Shown here piece by piece: positions 8,351-16,916 of a DNA stretch of 64,000 bases. Position numbers and translations under genes: made by a program. The stretch is from Vibrio gallaecicus. GTDB taxonomy: Bacteria; Pseudomonadota; Gammaproteobacteria; Enterobacterales; Vibrionaceae. Under the pieces are notes generated by a model. The model was not told the origin of the DNA and did not search any database. It saw nothing but the letters and a program-made list of their open reading frames with translations. The stretch lies in assembly GCF_024347495.1 (NCBI RefSeq), contig NZ_AP025491.1, positions 620,001-684,000 on the forward strand, read 5' to 3'. The number at the start of each line of letters is the position of its first letter. The first letter of the stretch is position 1.

Positions 8351-10909
8351 ATGAGCAAGATGAAGCTAGTCGTAATCGGTAACGGGATGGTCGGTCATCG
8401 CTATATCGAAGATTTAGTAGAGAAGACAGATGTAGCTAACATGGACATCACAGTATTCTGTGAAGAGCCACGTGTAGCTTACGATCGTGTACACCTTTCT
8501 TCATATTTTTCACACCATACTGCGGACGAACTTTCTTTAGTTAAAGAAGGCTTCTACGAGAAACACGGCATCAACATGCTAATCGGTGAACGTGCAATTA
8601 ACGTTAACCGTGAAAAGAAAACAGTTTACTCAAGCACTGGTCGTGAAATTCAATACGACAAACTGATTCTTGCAACTGGTTCTTTCCCATTTGTACCGCC
8701 TATTAAAGGGCATGAAGGAAAAGATTGTTTTGTATACCGCACAATCGAAGATTTGAAAGCGATCGAAGCAACCGCTAAAAACTCTAAATCTGGTGTTGTT
8801 GTTGGTGGTGGTTTACTTGGTCTTGAAGCTGCTGGTGCACTAAAAGCGCTTGGCGTAACGACTCATGTTGTTGAGTTTGCTCCTAAGTTGATGGCTGAAC
8901 AACTTGACTTGGCAGGTGGTAATCAGCTTCGTCAGAAAATCGAACGTATGGGCGTAAACGTTCATACAAGTAAGAACACGCTTGAGATTGCTCCTGAAGG
9001 CACAGAAGCTCGTAACGTTATGCGTTTTGCAGACGGTACAGAATTAGAAACTGATTTTATCGTATTCTCTGCAGGTATTCGCCCACAAGACAAACTTGCT
9101 CGTCAAATGGGTCTAGGTATTGCCCCTCGCGGTGGTATCGAGATTAACGATCACTGTCAAACGACAGATAAAGATATCTACGCTATCGGTGAGTGTGCGT
9201 CTTGGAACCAAACGTTTTACGGGCTAGTGGCTCCTGGTTACAAGATGGCGACAGTAGCGGTTGACCACGTTGTTGGTAACGAAAGCACGTTTGAAGGTGC
9301 TGACATGTCTGCGAAGCTGAAGCTTCTAGGCGTAAAAGTAGGTTCAATCGGTGATGCGAACGGTCGTACACCTGGCTGTAAGAGCTACGTTTACCAAAAC
9401 GAAGAGCAAGAGGTTTACAAACGCCTAATTGTTTCTGAAGACAACAAGAAGCTTCTTGGCGCTGTAATGGTTGGCGATACTTCTGACTACGGCGACCTTC
9501 TTCAACTTATGTTGAACGAGATTGATCTACCAGAACACCCAGATGCATTGATTCTTCCAGCGCACGCTGGTGGTGAAAAACCAACGCTTGGCGCTGACTC
9601 GTTACCAGAAACTGCTGTTATTTGTTCTTGTTTCGACGTGACTAAAGGCAAAATTGCTCAAGCTGTAGCTGAAGGTCACCATACCATTGGTGATATCAAA
9701 GCAGTGACTGGCGCAGGCACGGGTTGTGGTGGTTGTATTCCACTTGTGACTTCAGTATTAAACGCTGAACTTGCTAAAGCTGGTGTGGAAGTTAAGAGCG
9801 ACGTATGTGAGCACTTTGCTTATTCTCGCCAAGAGCTTTTCCACTTGATTCGTATTGAAGAAATCAAAACATTCGATGAGCTGTTAGAAAAATACGGCAA
9901 GGGTTACGGCTGTGAAGTATGTAAACCTCTAGCGGGTTCTATTCTTGCTTCTTGCTGGGGTGAACACATCCTTAAACCTGAGCTAGTGAAGCTTCATGAT
10001 ACCAATGACAACTTCCTAGGTAATATCCAAAAAGATGGTACTTACTCAGTTATTCCTCGTATGGCTGGTGGTGAAGTAACGCCTCAAGCTCTGAGCGTGC
10101 TTGCTGATGTTGCGGCTGAATACAATCTGTATACGAAGATCACTGGTGCACAACGCATTGGTCTATTTGGTGCTCAAAAAGATGACTTACCAGCAATCTG
10201 GAAAAAGTTAATCGCAGCAGGTTACGAAACTGGTCAAGCTTACGCTAAAGCACTGCGTATGGCGAAGACATGTGTAGGTTCAACTTGGTGTCGTTACGGT
10301 GTTCAAGATTCTGTTGGTCTAGGCGTGATGATTGAGAACCGCTACAAAGGTATCCGTACTCCTCATAAGATGAAGTTCGGTGTATCTGGCTGTACTCGTG
10401 AGTGTGCTGAAGCTCAAGGTAAAGACTTAGGTATTATCGCGACTGACGCAGGTTGGAACATGTACGTTTGTGGTAACGGTGGTATGAAGCCTCGTCATGC
10501 AGATTTACTTGCAAGTGACTTAGACCAAGAAACATTATTGAAATACATTGACCGCTTCATGATGTTCTACATTCGTACGGCTGCTCCACTACAACGTACA
10601 TCAGTATGGATGGACAACCTAGAAGGTGGCGTGGATTACTTACGTGAAGTGATTGTAGACAACAAACTTGGCATCAATGATCAACTTGAAGCGGACGTAG
10701 CTGCTCTAGTGGGTAATTTCGCTTGCGAATGGACCGACACGATTAACGACGAAGCTCAACTTAAACGCTTCTCGCACTTCATCAATGCTGATGACCGTGA
10801 TGACAACGTAGTATTTGTTGAAGATGGTCGTGAACAACACCGCCCTGCAACATTTACAGAAAAACACCCAGAAGCGAAGGGCGATATCCTTCACGTTGAA
10901 CTGGTTTAA
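8351..10909 (+). CDS. nirB: NADH-dependent nitrite reductase, large subunit
   Basis: An 852-residue cytoplasmic siroheme enzyme that reduces nitrite to ammonium with NADH. Domains in order: an FAD/NAD reductase module (GNGMVGHRYIEDL at the start; a second dinucleotide fold GVVVGGGLLGLEAAGA near 155); BFD-like [2Fe-2S] modules with CSC and CGGC (about 425-460) and a further CEVC; then the sulfite/nitrite reductase ferredoxin-like and catalytic domains. The [4Fe-4S]-siroheme ligands are visible as Cys641-x5-Cys647 and Cys681-x3-Cys685. Length is normal for the family. AGGA precedes the ATG. nirD follows after 15 bases and nirC after that. An FNR site and a NarP-like site upstream indicate anaerobic, nitrite/nitrate-responsive expression. 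Confidence 0.97.
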   Translation: MSKMKLVVIGNGMVGHRYIEDLVEKTDVANMDITVFCEEPRVAYDRVHLSSYFSHHTADELSLVKEGFYEKHGINMLIGERAINVNREKKTVYSSTGREIQYDKLILATGSFPFVPPIKGHEGKDCFVYRTIEDLKAIEATAKNSKSGVVVGGGLLGLEAAGALKALGVTTHVVEFAPKLMAEQLDLAGGNQLRQKIERMGVNVHTSKNTLEIAPEGTEARNVMRFADGTELETDFIVFSAGIRPQDKLARQMGLGIAPRGGIEINDHCQTTDKDIYAIGECASWNQTFYGLVAPGYKMATVAVDHVVGNESTFEGADMSAKLKLLGVKVGSIGDANGRTPGCKSYVYQNEEQEVYKRLIVSEDNKKLLGAVMVGDTSDYGDLLQLMLNEIDLPEHPDALILPAHAGGEKPTLGADSLPETAVICSCFDVTKGKIAQAVAEGHHTIGDIKAVTGAGTGCGGCIPLVTSVLNAELAKAGVEVKSDVCEHFAYSRQELFHLIRIEEIKTFDELLEKYGKGYGCEVCKPLAGSILASCWGEHILKPELVKLHDTNDNFLGNIQKDGTYSVIPRMAGGEVTPQALSVLADVAAEYNLYTKITGAQRIGLFGAQKDDLPAIWKKLIAAGYETGQAYAKALRMAKTCVGSTWCRYGVQDSVGLGVMIENRYKGIRTPHKMKFGVSGCTRECAEAQGKDLGIIATDAGWNMYVCGNGGMKPRHADLLASDLDQETLLKYIDRFMMFYIRTAAPLQRTSVWMDNLEGGVDYLREVIVDNKLGINDQLEADVAALVGNFACEWTDTINDEAQLKRFSHFINADDRDDNVVFVEDGREQHRPATFTEKHPEAKGDILHVELV

Positions 10910-10924
10910 TTGGGAGACGACATC

Positions 10925-11248
10925 ATGGCATTTACCAAAGTTTGTAAGATCGAAGACATTGTTCCAGGTACGGGTGTATGTGCGTTGGTTGCTGGTGAGC
11001 AAGTAGCAATCTTCCGTCCAACCAAAGCGGAAGAAGTGTTTGCAATTAGTAATACAGACCCATTCTTTCAATCAAACGTTTTATCTCGCGGTTTAACGGT
11101 TGAGCACAAAGGGGAGCTTTGGGTGGCAAGCCCACTTAAAAAGCAACGCTTTAACCTAGCAACAGGTGTGTGCATGGAAGACGAGCAGTTTAGCGTTAAA
11201 GCGTATAAAGCTCGTGTAACTAAAGGTGCTGTTGAAATCTCAGCATAA
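10925..11248 (+). CDS. nirD: NADH-dependent nitrite reductase, small subunit
   Basis: A 107-residue protein with the Rieske-like fold of NirD (AFTKVCKIEDIVPGTGVCAL... then VFAISNTDPF and KGELWVASPLKKQRFNL). As in other NirD proteins, the Rieske Cys/His cluster ligands are absent, so it is a structural partner of NirB rather than an electron carrier. The ATG at 10925 is preferred over the in-frame codon at 10910 because GGGAG lies just upstream and the N-terminus then matches the family. The gene is 15 bases behind nirB in the same operon. Confidence 0.95.
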   Translation: MAFTKVCKIEDIVPGTGVCALVAGEQVAIFRPTKAEEVFAISNTDPFFQSNVLSRGLTVEHKGELWVASPLKKQRFNLATGVCMEDEQFSVKAYKARVTKGAVEISA

Positions 11249-11297
11249 TCAAAATTCGGCTTTGCTTAAGTTGAGCCAGTTTAAGATTCGATAGTTC

Positions 11298-11346
11298 AAG
11301 GGTTCTAGTTCCCGATATTGCCTTAGTTCGGCAATTAGAACCTTTT
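11298..11346 (+). terminator. Intercistronic hairpin between nirD and nirC (attenuator-like)
   Basis: A long imperfect hairpin. Outer arms 11298-11307 and 11336-11345 pair over 10 bp with one wobble, and a perfect inner 6-bp stem (11317-11322 with 11330-11335) lies inside. A run of four T follows at 11343-11346. It may reduce read-through into nirC or stabilise the nirBD message. Confidence 0.5.
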
Positions 11347-11356
11347 CCTATCCGAT

Positions 11357-11381
11357 TTTAACTTTTAAATTTAACTTTTAA
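11357..11381 (+). repeat. Perfect 12-bp direct repeat in the nirC leader
   Basis: TTTAACTTTTAA occurs at 11357-11368 and again at 11370-11381, one base apart, immediately ahead of the AGGA ribosome-binding site of nirC. It is one of several short tandem duplications in the spacers of this window. Confidence 0.8.
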
Positions 11382-11391
11382 GGACAATTTT

Positions 11392-12207
11392 ATGTCTCCT
11401 GATTTCAAACCAGCTGAATTCGTTCAAACCATGATTGATGTGGGTGAAGCAAAAACTAAAACAAGTACTCGCGATCTTCTGATTCGAAGCACAATGGCTG
11501 GTATCATTCTTTCTCTAGCGGTTGTTGTTGCTATTACAACCATCGTACAAACAGGCATTGGCATTGTGGGCGCACTAGTGTTCCCAGTGGGTTTCGTAAT
11601 CTTGAGTGTTATGGGCTACGACCTAGTAACAGGCGTATTTGGTCTTGCACCTTTAGCTAAATTTGATAACCGCCCTGGTATTACTTGGGGTCGTATCTTA
11701 CGCTGTTGGGGTATCGTTGGTCTTGGTAACCTTATTGGTTCTCTTATTGTTGCTTTCCTAGTTGCGATTTCACTAACGGGTAACTTTTCTTTAGAGCCAA
11801 ACGCAGTTGCTCAAAAGTTCATTGCTGTATCTACGGGGCGTAGTTTAGGTTTTGAAAATATGGGAATGGACGGATGGATTACTTGTTTCGTTCGCGGTAT
11901 TTTCTGTAACTTAATGGTTTGCCTAGGTGTGATTGGTAACATGACGGCACGTACAGTTACTGGTCGCGTAGCAATGATGTGGTTCCCAATCTTCATCTTC
12001 TTTGCACTGGTATTTGAGCACACAGTAGTAAACATGTTCCTATTCCCACTGGGCATGATTCTAGGCGCTGATTTCGGTATCGCGACATGGTTGAACTTCA
12101 ACCTTATCCCAACAATCCTAGGTAACATTGTTGGTGGTCTACTGTTCACATGTATTCCTCTATACCTAACTCATGCTAAGACTGCTCCTTCTTTAGACGC
12201 TAAGTAA
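11392..12207 (+). CDS. nirC: Nitrite channel/transporter, FNT (FocA/NirC) family
   Basis: A 271-residue inner-membrane protein of the formate-nitrite transporter family, with about six hydrophobic segments. Family signatures are visible: an N-terminal amphipathic segment followed by the first helix, VFPVGFVILSVMGYDLVTG, the GNLIGSLIVA segment, and FVRGIFCNLMVCLGV in the second half. Position directly behind nirBD indicates nitrite uptake or export for the cytoplasmic reductase rather than formate transport. The start has AAGGA seven bases upstream. A strong terminator follows the stop codon. Confidence 0.93.
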   Translation: MSPDFKPAEFVQTMIDVGEAKTKTSTRDLLIRSTMAGIILSLAVVVAITTIVQTGIGIVGALVFPVGFVILSVMGYDLVTGVFGLAPLAKFDNRPGITWGRILRCWGIVGLGNLIGSLIVAFLVAISLTGNFSLEPNAVAQKFIAVSTGRSLGFENMGMDGWITCFVRGIFCNLMVCLGVIGNMTARTVTGRVAMMWFPIFIFFALVFEHTVVNMFLFPLGMILGADFGIATWLNFNLIPTILGNIVGGLLFTCIPLYLTHAKTAPSLDAK

Positions 12208-12243
12208 TTCTGAATACGGTGAAACGTAATTTAGTATGAGATT

Positions 12244-12273
12244 AAAAGCCCCAACAAAGTGTTTGGGGCTTTT
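12244..12273 (+). terminator. Rho-independent terminator of the nirBDC operon
   Basis: An 11-bp stem (12244-12254 with 12263-12273) with a GCCCC core, an 8-base loop and a T run in the 3' arm. It lies 36 bases past the nirC stop codon. Confidence 0.9.
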
Positions 12274-12424
12274 TAGTTTAGGTCATCCCAATTAGGCAGA
12301 TGAGTTCATTTACATTGAACGAAATTCCCGCAATAGATTGTTTTGTTATAAATATTTCTATCTTAGTTAGTATTTAGTCAGAATATTTATTTCAACAACT
12401 GATAATCTAAGTGTTAAGGATTTG

Positions 12425-12454
12425 GATAAGCCGTAAAGAATACAGCGGCTTATC
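12425..12454 (+). promoter_or_regulatory. Leader hairpin and FNR-like sequence ahead of cobA
   Basis: GATAAGCCG (12425-12433) and CGGCTTATC (12446-12454) form a perfect 9-bp stem with a 12-base loop and no T run. A sequence matching the FNR consensus at 9 of 10 positions (12469-12482) follows, but it is only about 20 bases ahead of the start codon, so ordinary class II activation from it is unlikely. The rest of the 12295-12500 spacer shows nothing clear. Confidence 0.35.
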
Positions 12455-12502
12455 GCATAGATTAAAGCTTGATATAAAACAAGCAAACCTTCGGAGCGCA
12501 GC

Positions 12503-13276
12503 ATGTCAGAAGTATCGTCATCGAATGTTAAAGAAGTAAGCAAAGGATTTGTTTCATTAGTAGGTGCAGGTCCGGGTGACCCAGACCTCCTCACATTAAA
12601 AGCCGCACGTGTTATTCAACAAGCTGATGTGGTGGTTTATGATCGCTTAGTATCGAAAGATATATTAGCCATGGCTAACTCAGATGCAGAGATGCTATAT
12701 GTGGGAAAAAAACTCGATCATCACTGTGTACCACAAGATCAAATCAATCAATTGCTAGTGACTAAAGCACAAGAGAATAAGCTGGTTGTCCGCTTAAAAG
12801 GTGGAGACTCATTCATCTTTGGTCGTGGTGGGGAAGAGTGTGAAACTCTAGCAGAAAACAATGTGAGATTTGAAGTTGTACCTGGTATTACTGCTGCCGC
12901 AGGTGCTACTGCGTATGCGGGAATCCCATTAACACATCGTGACCACGCTCAAAGTGTTCAATTCATTACTGGCCACCTGAAGAAGGACGGTGAAGATATT
13001 GATTGGCGCTCTCTTGCTCAACATAATCACACTATCGTGTTCTATATGGGGCTAAAAGAAAGCCCTAATATTCAGAAAAATTTGCTGGATAATGGTATGC
13101 GTGCTGATATGCCTGTTGCCATTATTGAAAATGGAACACGCAAAGAACAAAAGGTTTATCGAGGCGGTCTACAAGATTTATCAAACCTAGCTGCACAAGC
13201 TAAAAGCCCAGCTCTGATCGTTGTTGGAAGTGTGGCTCAACTTCATGAAAAACTGGCTTGGTTTAATGAGCAATAA
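12503..13276 (+). CDS. cobA: Uroporphyrinogen-III C-methyltransferase (SUMT)
   Basis: A 257-residue SAM-dependent enzyme that methylates uroporphyrinogen III at C2 and C7 to precorrin-2, the first step to siroheme. Family motifs are present: [18 protein letters not shown] at the N-terminus, [26 protein letters not shown] and [21 protein letters not shown]. It is a single-domain protein, so the dehydrogenase/ferrochelatase part of fused CysG must be encoded elsewhere. Its place directly after nirBDC fits supply of siroheme to NirB. A GGAG site lies 7 bases before the ATG. The preceding terminator suggests its own promoter. Confidence 0.93.
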   Translation: MSEVSSSNVKEVSKGFVSLVGAGPGDPDLLTLKAARVIQQADVVVYDRLVSKDILAMANSDAEMLYVGKKLDHHCVPQDQINQLLVTKAQENKLVVRLKGGDSFIFGRGGEECETLAENNVRFEVVPGITAAAGATAYAGIPLTHRDHAQSVQFITGHLKKDGEDIDWRSLAQHNHTIVFYMGLKESPNIQKNLLDNGMRADMPVAIIENGTRKEQKVYRGGLQDLSNLAAQAKSPALIVVGSVAQLHEKLAWFNEQ

Positions 13277-13339
13277 ATAGCGACACTTTTTAGCTAAAGT
13301 TGCCTAGTGACAGTTCAAGTTAAGATAACAAGATTAAAC

Positions 13340-13780
13340 TCAAATATTGCAGTGGCTAGCACGTCGCTGCATTTCTTGTTTCCTCATTGGCATTTCATCG
13401 ATTAAATCAGTTAAACCCTGCCAATTAGTTTCTCCATCCCATCTGTGCTTTTCTTCTCCATCTTTACCTATCAAAATTGCAGTATGTGAGCCTTCCGGAA
13501 TTTGGTAAATGTTCGCAACAGATTCAATGTTGAATGCTTCGTCGAACCACTGAGGAACAGTGTATCCATCTTCCGTAATTACAATGGTTACAATGTCACG
13601 CTCTTTGAGCTGGCAATTATTGATGAGAACGCCTTTAAGAAATGATTTCACCATTGAATCTTGGCTGGGAGCAAAATAGATAACACTTCTATGTTCCAAG
13701 TAGTGCCCGTAAGCAGGGTAACTGTTGGCTTGACCTGCATAAAGGCTGACCACCAATAGAGCGAGCATGAACTTAACCAT
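13340..13780 (-). CDS. Secreted DUF4174-family protein
   Basis: 146 residues with a signal peptide (MVKFMLALLVVSLYAGQANS). The remainder fits DUF4174: an N-terminal HRSVIYFAPSQDS strand region, a central thioredoxin-like alternation of strands and helices, and the typical end GKDGEEKHRWDG...LTDLIDEMPMRKQEM. Biochemical function is unknown in the family. It stands alone on the minus strand between cobA and the NYN gene, with no partner to suggest a role. Confidence 0.8.
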   Translation of the reverse strand: MVKFMLALLVVSLYAGQANSYPAYGHYLEHRSVIYFAPSQDSMVKSFLKGVLINNCQLKERDIVTIVITEDGYTVPQWFDEAFNIESVANIYQIPEGSHTAILIGKDGEEKHRWDGETNWQGLTDLIDEMPMRKQEMQRRASHCNI

Positions 13781-13931
13781 AATCTAGCCTCAATAAACTA
13801 AAAGTAGATATACGTTAAGTGTAGCTAATAGGTTCAATATTGTTCATGGATGCCACATTAGCGAAAGCTACTCGCAATTTTGAGATGAATAGAATAGTGT
13901 AGTCACACTCGATTAAAGGCATAAGAATAAA

Positions 13932-14405
13932 ATGGAAAAAGTAGCAATTTTAGTAGATGTGCAAAACGTTTATTACACCACTCGTGATAAATACCGCAGC
14001 AATTTTGATTACAACCAATTTTGGTATGTGGCAACGGAAGGACGTGACGTTGTTGCCGCTCATGCATATGCAATTTCGAGTCAGGATCCTAAACAACGCC
14101 AGTTCCACCATATTTTGCGTGGAGTCGGGTTTGATGTGAAACTGAAGCCTTTTATCCAACGCCGTGATGGAAGCGCAAAAGGTGATTGGGATGTTGGTAT
14201 CGCACTTGATGCGATTGAATTAGCAGAGCAGGCTGATGTTATTGTGCTGGTATCTGGTGATGGTGACTTCGAAATTTTAGTAGAACGAATTAAAGAGCGT
14301 TTCAACAAACCTGTAGAAGTCTATGGTGTTCCTGGTTTAACCGCCCAGAATTTAATCGATTCAGCCTCAAGATTTATACCAATTGAGAAAGACTTACTTT
14401 TATAG
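13932..14405 (+). CDS. NYN-domain (LabA/DUF88) protein, putative RNase
   Basis: 157 residues, essentially a single NYN (PIN-like) domain. The conserved acidic residues are visible: Asp9 in VAILVDVQNVYY, GDWDVGIALDAIELA in the middle, and VLVSGDGDF. These form the metal site of PIN-like nucleases. The family includes LabA/YaiI-type proteins of largely uncharacterised role, so an RNase activity is inferred from fold only. The gene is monocistronic, 75 bases before the response regulator. Confidence 0.85.
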   Translation: MEKVAILVDVQNVYYTTRDKYRSNFDYNQFWYVATEGRDVVAAHAYAISSQDPKQRQFHHILRGVGFDVKLKPFIQRRDGSAKGDWDVGIALDAIELAEQADVIVLVSGDGDFEILVERIKERFNKPVEVYGVPGLTAQNLIDSASRFIPIEKDLLL

Positions 14406-14442
14406 CGGCTATATCACATTTATCAATTGATTTAATATTAAT

Positions 14443-14472
14443 GATAATTAAAATGCAAACCATTATTATTTA
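14443..14472 (+). promoter_or_regulatory. Tandem Fur-box-like sequences upstream of the two-component system
   Basis: Two overlapping partial matches to the 19-bp Fur consensus (about 13 of 19 each), one centred on AATGATAAT and the other ending ACCATTATT, lie just ahead of the response-regulator start. Each match alone is modest, but the position and overlap fit a Fur-controlled promoter. Confidence 0.45.
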
Positions 14473-14486
14473 TATGGTAAATGACA

Positions 14487-15152
14487 ATGTCCCGCGTTTT
14501 AGTTGTTGATGATGATATTCAATTATGTGAATTATTGAGTGAAGTTTTAGAAGAAGAAGGGTATCACGTCGATACAGTGCATTGTGGTGAAAGTGCCCTT
14601 CAATTCATTCAAAGCAACCCTGTGGATTTAGTTTTACTTGACGTAATGCTACCAAACCTCAGCGGCCTTCAGGTTGCACGTCGCATTTGTCAGCGATTCG
14701 CGACGCCTATCTTAATGCTAACGGCTTTAAACGATGAAGCATCTATGCTTGATGGCTATCAAGCTGGTGCTGATCAGTACATTGCCAAACCATTCAAAGT
14801 GCCTGAATTACTTACACGTATTAAAGTGATCCTTCGACGCGTTGCTTTTGAGCGCCAAAGGCAATCTCTTGCGACAACGAATCAGGGATTAAACGAACAG
14901 TTATCACGGCTTCCTCTGACAGGAACTGAGCAAGAACTTTTAGACTTTTTAATCAAAAACAATGGCGTTGTTGTATCTAAATCAGATTTACAAGTGAGAG
15001 TACTGAAGAAGGAATTATGCCCATTTGATCGAAACTTAGATATGCATATCAGTAATATTCGTCGAAAGTTAGTTCAAGCTGGGTTGTCAAAGCAACACAT
15101 CAAAACAGTTCGTGGGAAAGGTTACAGCTACCTAGAAACGGTAGGAGCATAA
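14487..15152 (+). CDS. OmpR-family response regulator
   Basis: 221 residues: an N-terminal receiver (VLVVDDDIQLCELLSEVLEEEG; phosphorylation site Asp52 in LVLLDVMLP; conserved Lys in YIAKPF) and a C-terminal winged-helix DNA-binding domain ending IKTVRGKGYSYL. The ATG at 14487 gives the canonical MSRVLVVDDD start; an in-frame ATG at 14481 is possible. It pairs with the histidine kinase six bases downstream. The promoter carries Fur-like sequences and the next operon is a siderophore receptor, which suggests a metal- or envelope-related signal. Confidence 0.9.
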   Translation: MSRVLVVDDDIQLCELLSEVLEEEGYHVDTVHCGESALQFIQSNPVDLVLLDVMLPNLSGLQVARRICQRFATPILMLTALNDEASMLDGYQAGADQYIAKPFKVPELLTRIKVILRRVAFERQRQSLATTNQGLNEQLSRLPLTGTEQELLDFLIKNNGVVVSKSDLQVRVLKKELCPFDRNLDMHISNIRRKLVQAGLSKQHIKTVRGKGYSYLETVGA

Positions 15153-15158
15153 CTCTTA

Positions 15159-16559
15159 ATGGTATCTTCTTACTTTCGTTGCCCCAATTTTATCGCCAAA
15201 AGAAAAGATGGGTTAACATTTCAGTTATTCAGCTATCTCACCGTGATCTTAGTCAGCATACTTATTCTTCAAGGGTTGGCCGAAAAGGCTTTGATGAAAG
15301 CATTACTGAAAGTGCCCGAAACAGTCAAAGAAGAAATGCTTGATTTAGCTTACCAAGCGAACGTTTTGATAGAAGATGGCGATATGGATGAACTCGCTGA
15401 CTGGGGGAATGCACAAGATTATTACTTATTCGTATTGGATAAGGAAGGTCGACCAATAACCCACAGAGACATGCATCCACACTTCGAATTTAAGCTACGG
15501 TTTTTACGTACTTTAGATCATCAGTTAGGGGCAAGAGTCAGTAAACCTATCTTTGGGATCCCACTTATTGAAGGGAATACCCTTGTGGTACAACTCCCAC
15601 ACCAAGTACATCCAGCACAAAACTTTGCTTTGTATTTCTCACTCATAAAAGCATTGATCGCACTTATTATCCTAACTTTATTTTCGATCATTATGGCGAG
15701 AAGTTTACAACAGCCTTTAGGACGATTAAGAGAGGCAAGCCGACGCTTAGCGCAAGGTGACTTCTCTGTTAGTGTGGTTTCAGAATTGAACTCTAAAACG
15801 CGAGAGTTTAATGAACTTGCCAATGATTTTGATCACATGACCAATGAAATACATTCTCTGGCGGAAAAGCAACGTCGGCTGATCCGTGATGTCTCACATG
15901 AACTGAGAACGCCTTTGGCAAGGCAAAACTTAGCACTTCACCTTCTAAGGCGGAAGATAAATGAAGACTCTCATCATTTATTGGATCGCTTAGAAAACGA
16001 AACAGAAGAAATGAATAATCTAGTTGGTGAAATTTTAGAATTTAGCCGTTTAGAGAACTCTCGTTATGACGCCAAGCTCAAATTCATGCACGTCGAACAG
16101 TATTGTTCAATGCAAGTAGAGCAGATGCAACCAGACCTTAAAACAGGACAGACTTTAAAAACTGACCTATCGACCGATTTATCAGAGGTCGCTTTAGATG
16201 AAAGGTTAGTATTAAGGGCTTTAAGTAACGTTATAGGAAATGCGATTAAGTACGCAGGTGAAGATGCCAATATTGTCGTTTTAACTCATGAAATAGAATT
16301 AGACAAAGTCTATCGAGTGATTTCTGTTGAAGATGACGGTCCCGGTATCTCTGAGAGTAAGCTTGTCGACATATTCGATCCCTTTACCCGATTAGAATCT
16401 GCTCGAGATAAACAATCGGGAGGGTACGGTCTTGGTCTTGCAATCGTTAAAGAAGCGATGTTAGTGATGAATGGGTTAGTCGTAGCCGAAAACCGAAGTC
16501 AAGGCGGTTTGAAGGTCAATCTGCTTTTCCCTATGAAACTAAACAAAAATCCAAGTTAA
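15159..16559 (+). CDS. Membrane sensor histidine kinase (CpxA-like layout)
   Basis: 466 residues. Membrane helix 1 (about 22-42), a roughly 110-residue periplasmic sensor, membrane helix 2 (about 162-182), a HAMP segment (QPLGRLREASRRLAQGDF), HisKA with the phosphoacceptor His247 in DVSHELRTPLAR, and an ATPase domain with VIGNAIKYA, DDGPGI and GGYGLGLAI. The periplasmic part carries a His cluster (His102, His106, His108) and PHQVHP near 147-152, which could bind a metal; this is an inference. It is the partner of the regulator six bases upstream. The exact CpxA/RstB-type subfamily is not resolved. Confidence 0.9.
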   Translation: MVSSYFRCPNFIAKRKDGLTFQLFSYLTVILVSILILQGLAEKALMKALLKVPETVKEEMLDLAYQANVLIEDGDMDELADWGNAQDYYLFVLDKEGRPITHRDMHPHFEFKLRFLRTLDHQLGARVSKPIFGIPLIEGNTLVVQLPHQVHPAQNFALYFSLIKALIALIILTLFSIIMARSLQQPLGRLREASRRLAQGDFSVSVVSELNSKTREFNELANDFDHMTNEIHSLAEKQRRLIRDVSHELRTPLARQNLALHLLRRKINEDSHHLLDRLENETEEMNNLVGEILEFSRLENSRYDAKLKFMHVEQYCSMQVEQMQPDLKTGQTLKTDLSTDLSEVALDERLVLRALSNVIGNAIKYAGEDANIVVLTHEIELDKVYRVISVEDDGPGISESKLVDIFDPFTRLESARDKQSGGYGLGLAIVKEAMLVMNGLVVAENRSQGGLKVNLLFPMKLNKNPS

Positions 16560-16670
16560 ACAATGTGGTACTTGAAAAATATTGCATTATTTAAAAGTAT
16601 CGAAAATTGAACAACACCAGCAATTGAATGACATTGCTGAAATGGTCGAAAATCATTGTTTAAACACTCT

Positions 16671-16695
16671 AAAAGCGCCGATATTGGTGCTTTTT
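16671..16695 (+). terminator. Terminator of the two-component operon
   Basis: AAAAGCGCC pairs with GGTGCTTTT (one G-T wobble) around a 6-base loop, followed by a T run. It lies about 110 bases past the kinase stop codon. Confidence 0.8.
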
Positions 16696-16777
16696 TTACT
16701 TGTCAGTATGTTGTTAGATTTCATGTCAGAAAATTTACATAACTTTACGAATGCAAAGAATGTAAATTTAATGCAAA

Positions 16778-16792
16778 TAGTAATAGTTATCA
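16778..16792 (+). promoter_or_regulatory. Fur box upstream of the siderophore receptor gene
   Basis: TAGTAAT-A-GTTATCA matches the 7-1-7 Fur motif TGATAATnATTATCA at 11 of 14 positions. It lies about 125 bases before the receptor start codon, inside a larger inverted repeat with outer GCAAATA arms. Confidence 0.7.
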
Positions 16793-16916
16793 CTTATATT
16801 TGCGTCCGAATTATCAAGTGGTACCGGAAACGGTTTATCAGGTTAGTCATTAAATAGTGAGATTCACTCACAATAAATAAAGCAGCCTGAACAAAAAGAA
16901 AAGTCGGAGAAAGGAC

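Noticed and set aside
12469..12482. FNR box for cobA
   Set aside because: Good match to consensus, but only 20 bases before the start codon, so a start at +41.5 would lie inside the gene. Kept only as part of a low-confidence leader feature.
16582..16857. 91-codon plus-strand ORF between the sensor kinase and the siderophore receptor
   Set aside because: It runs through the kinase terminator (16671-16695) and the Fur box (16778-16792), has no ribosome-binding site and no recognisable family; best read as spacer.
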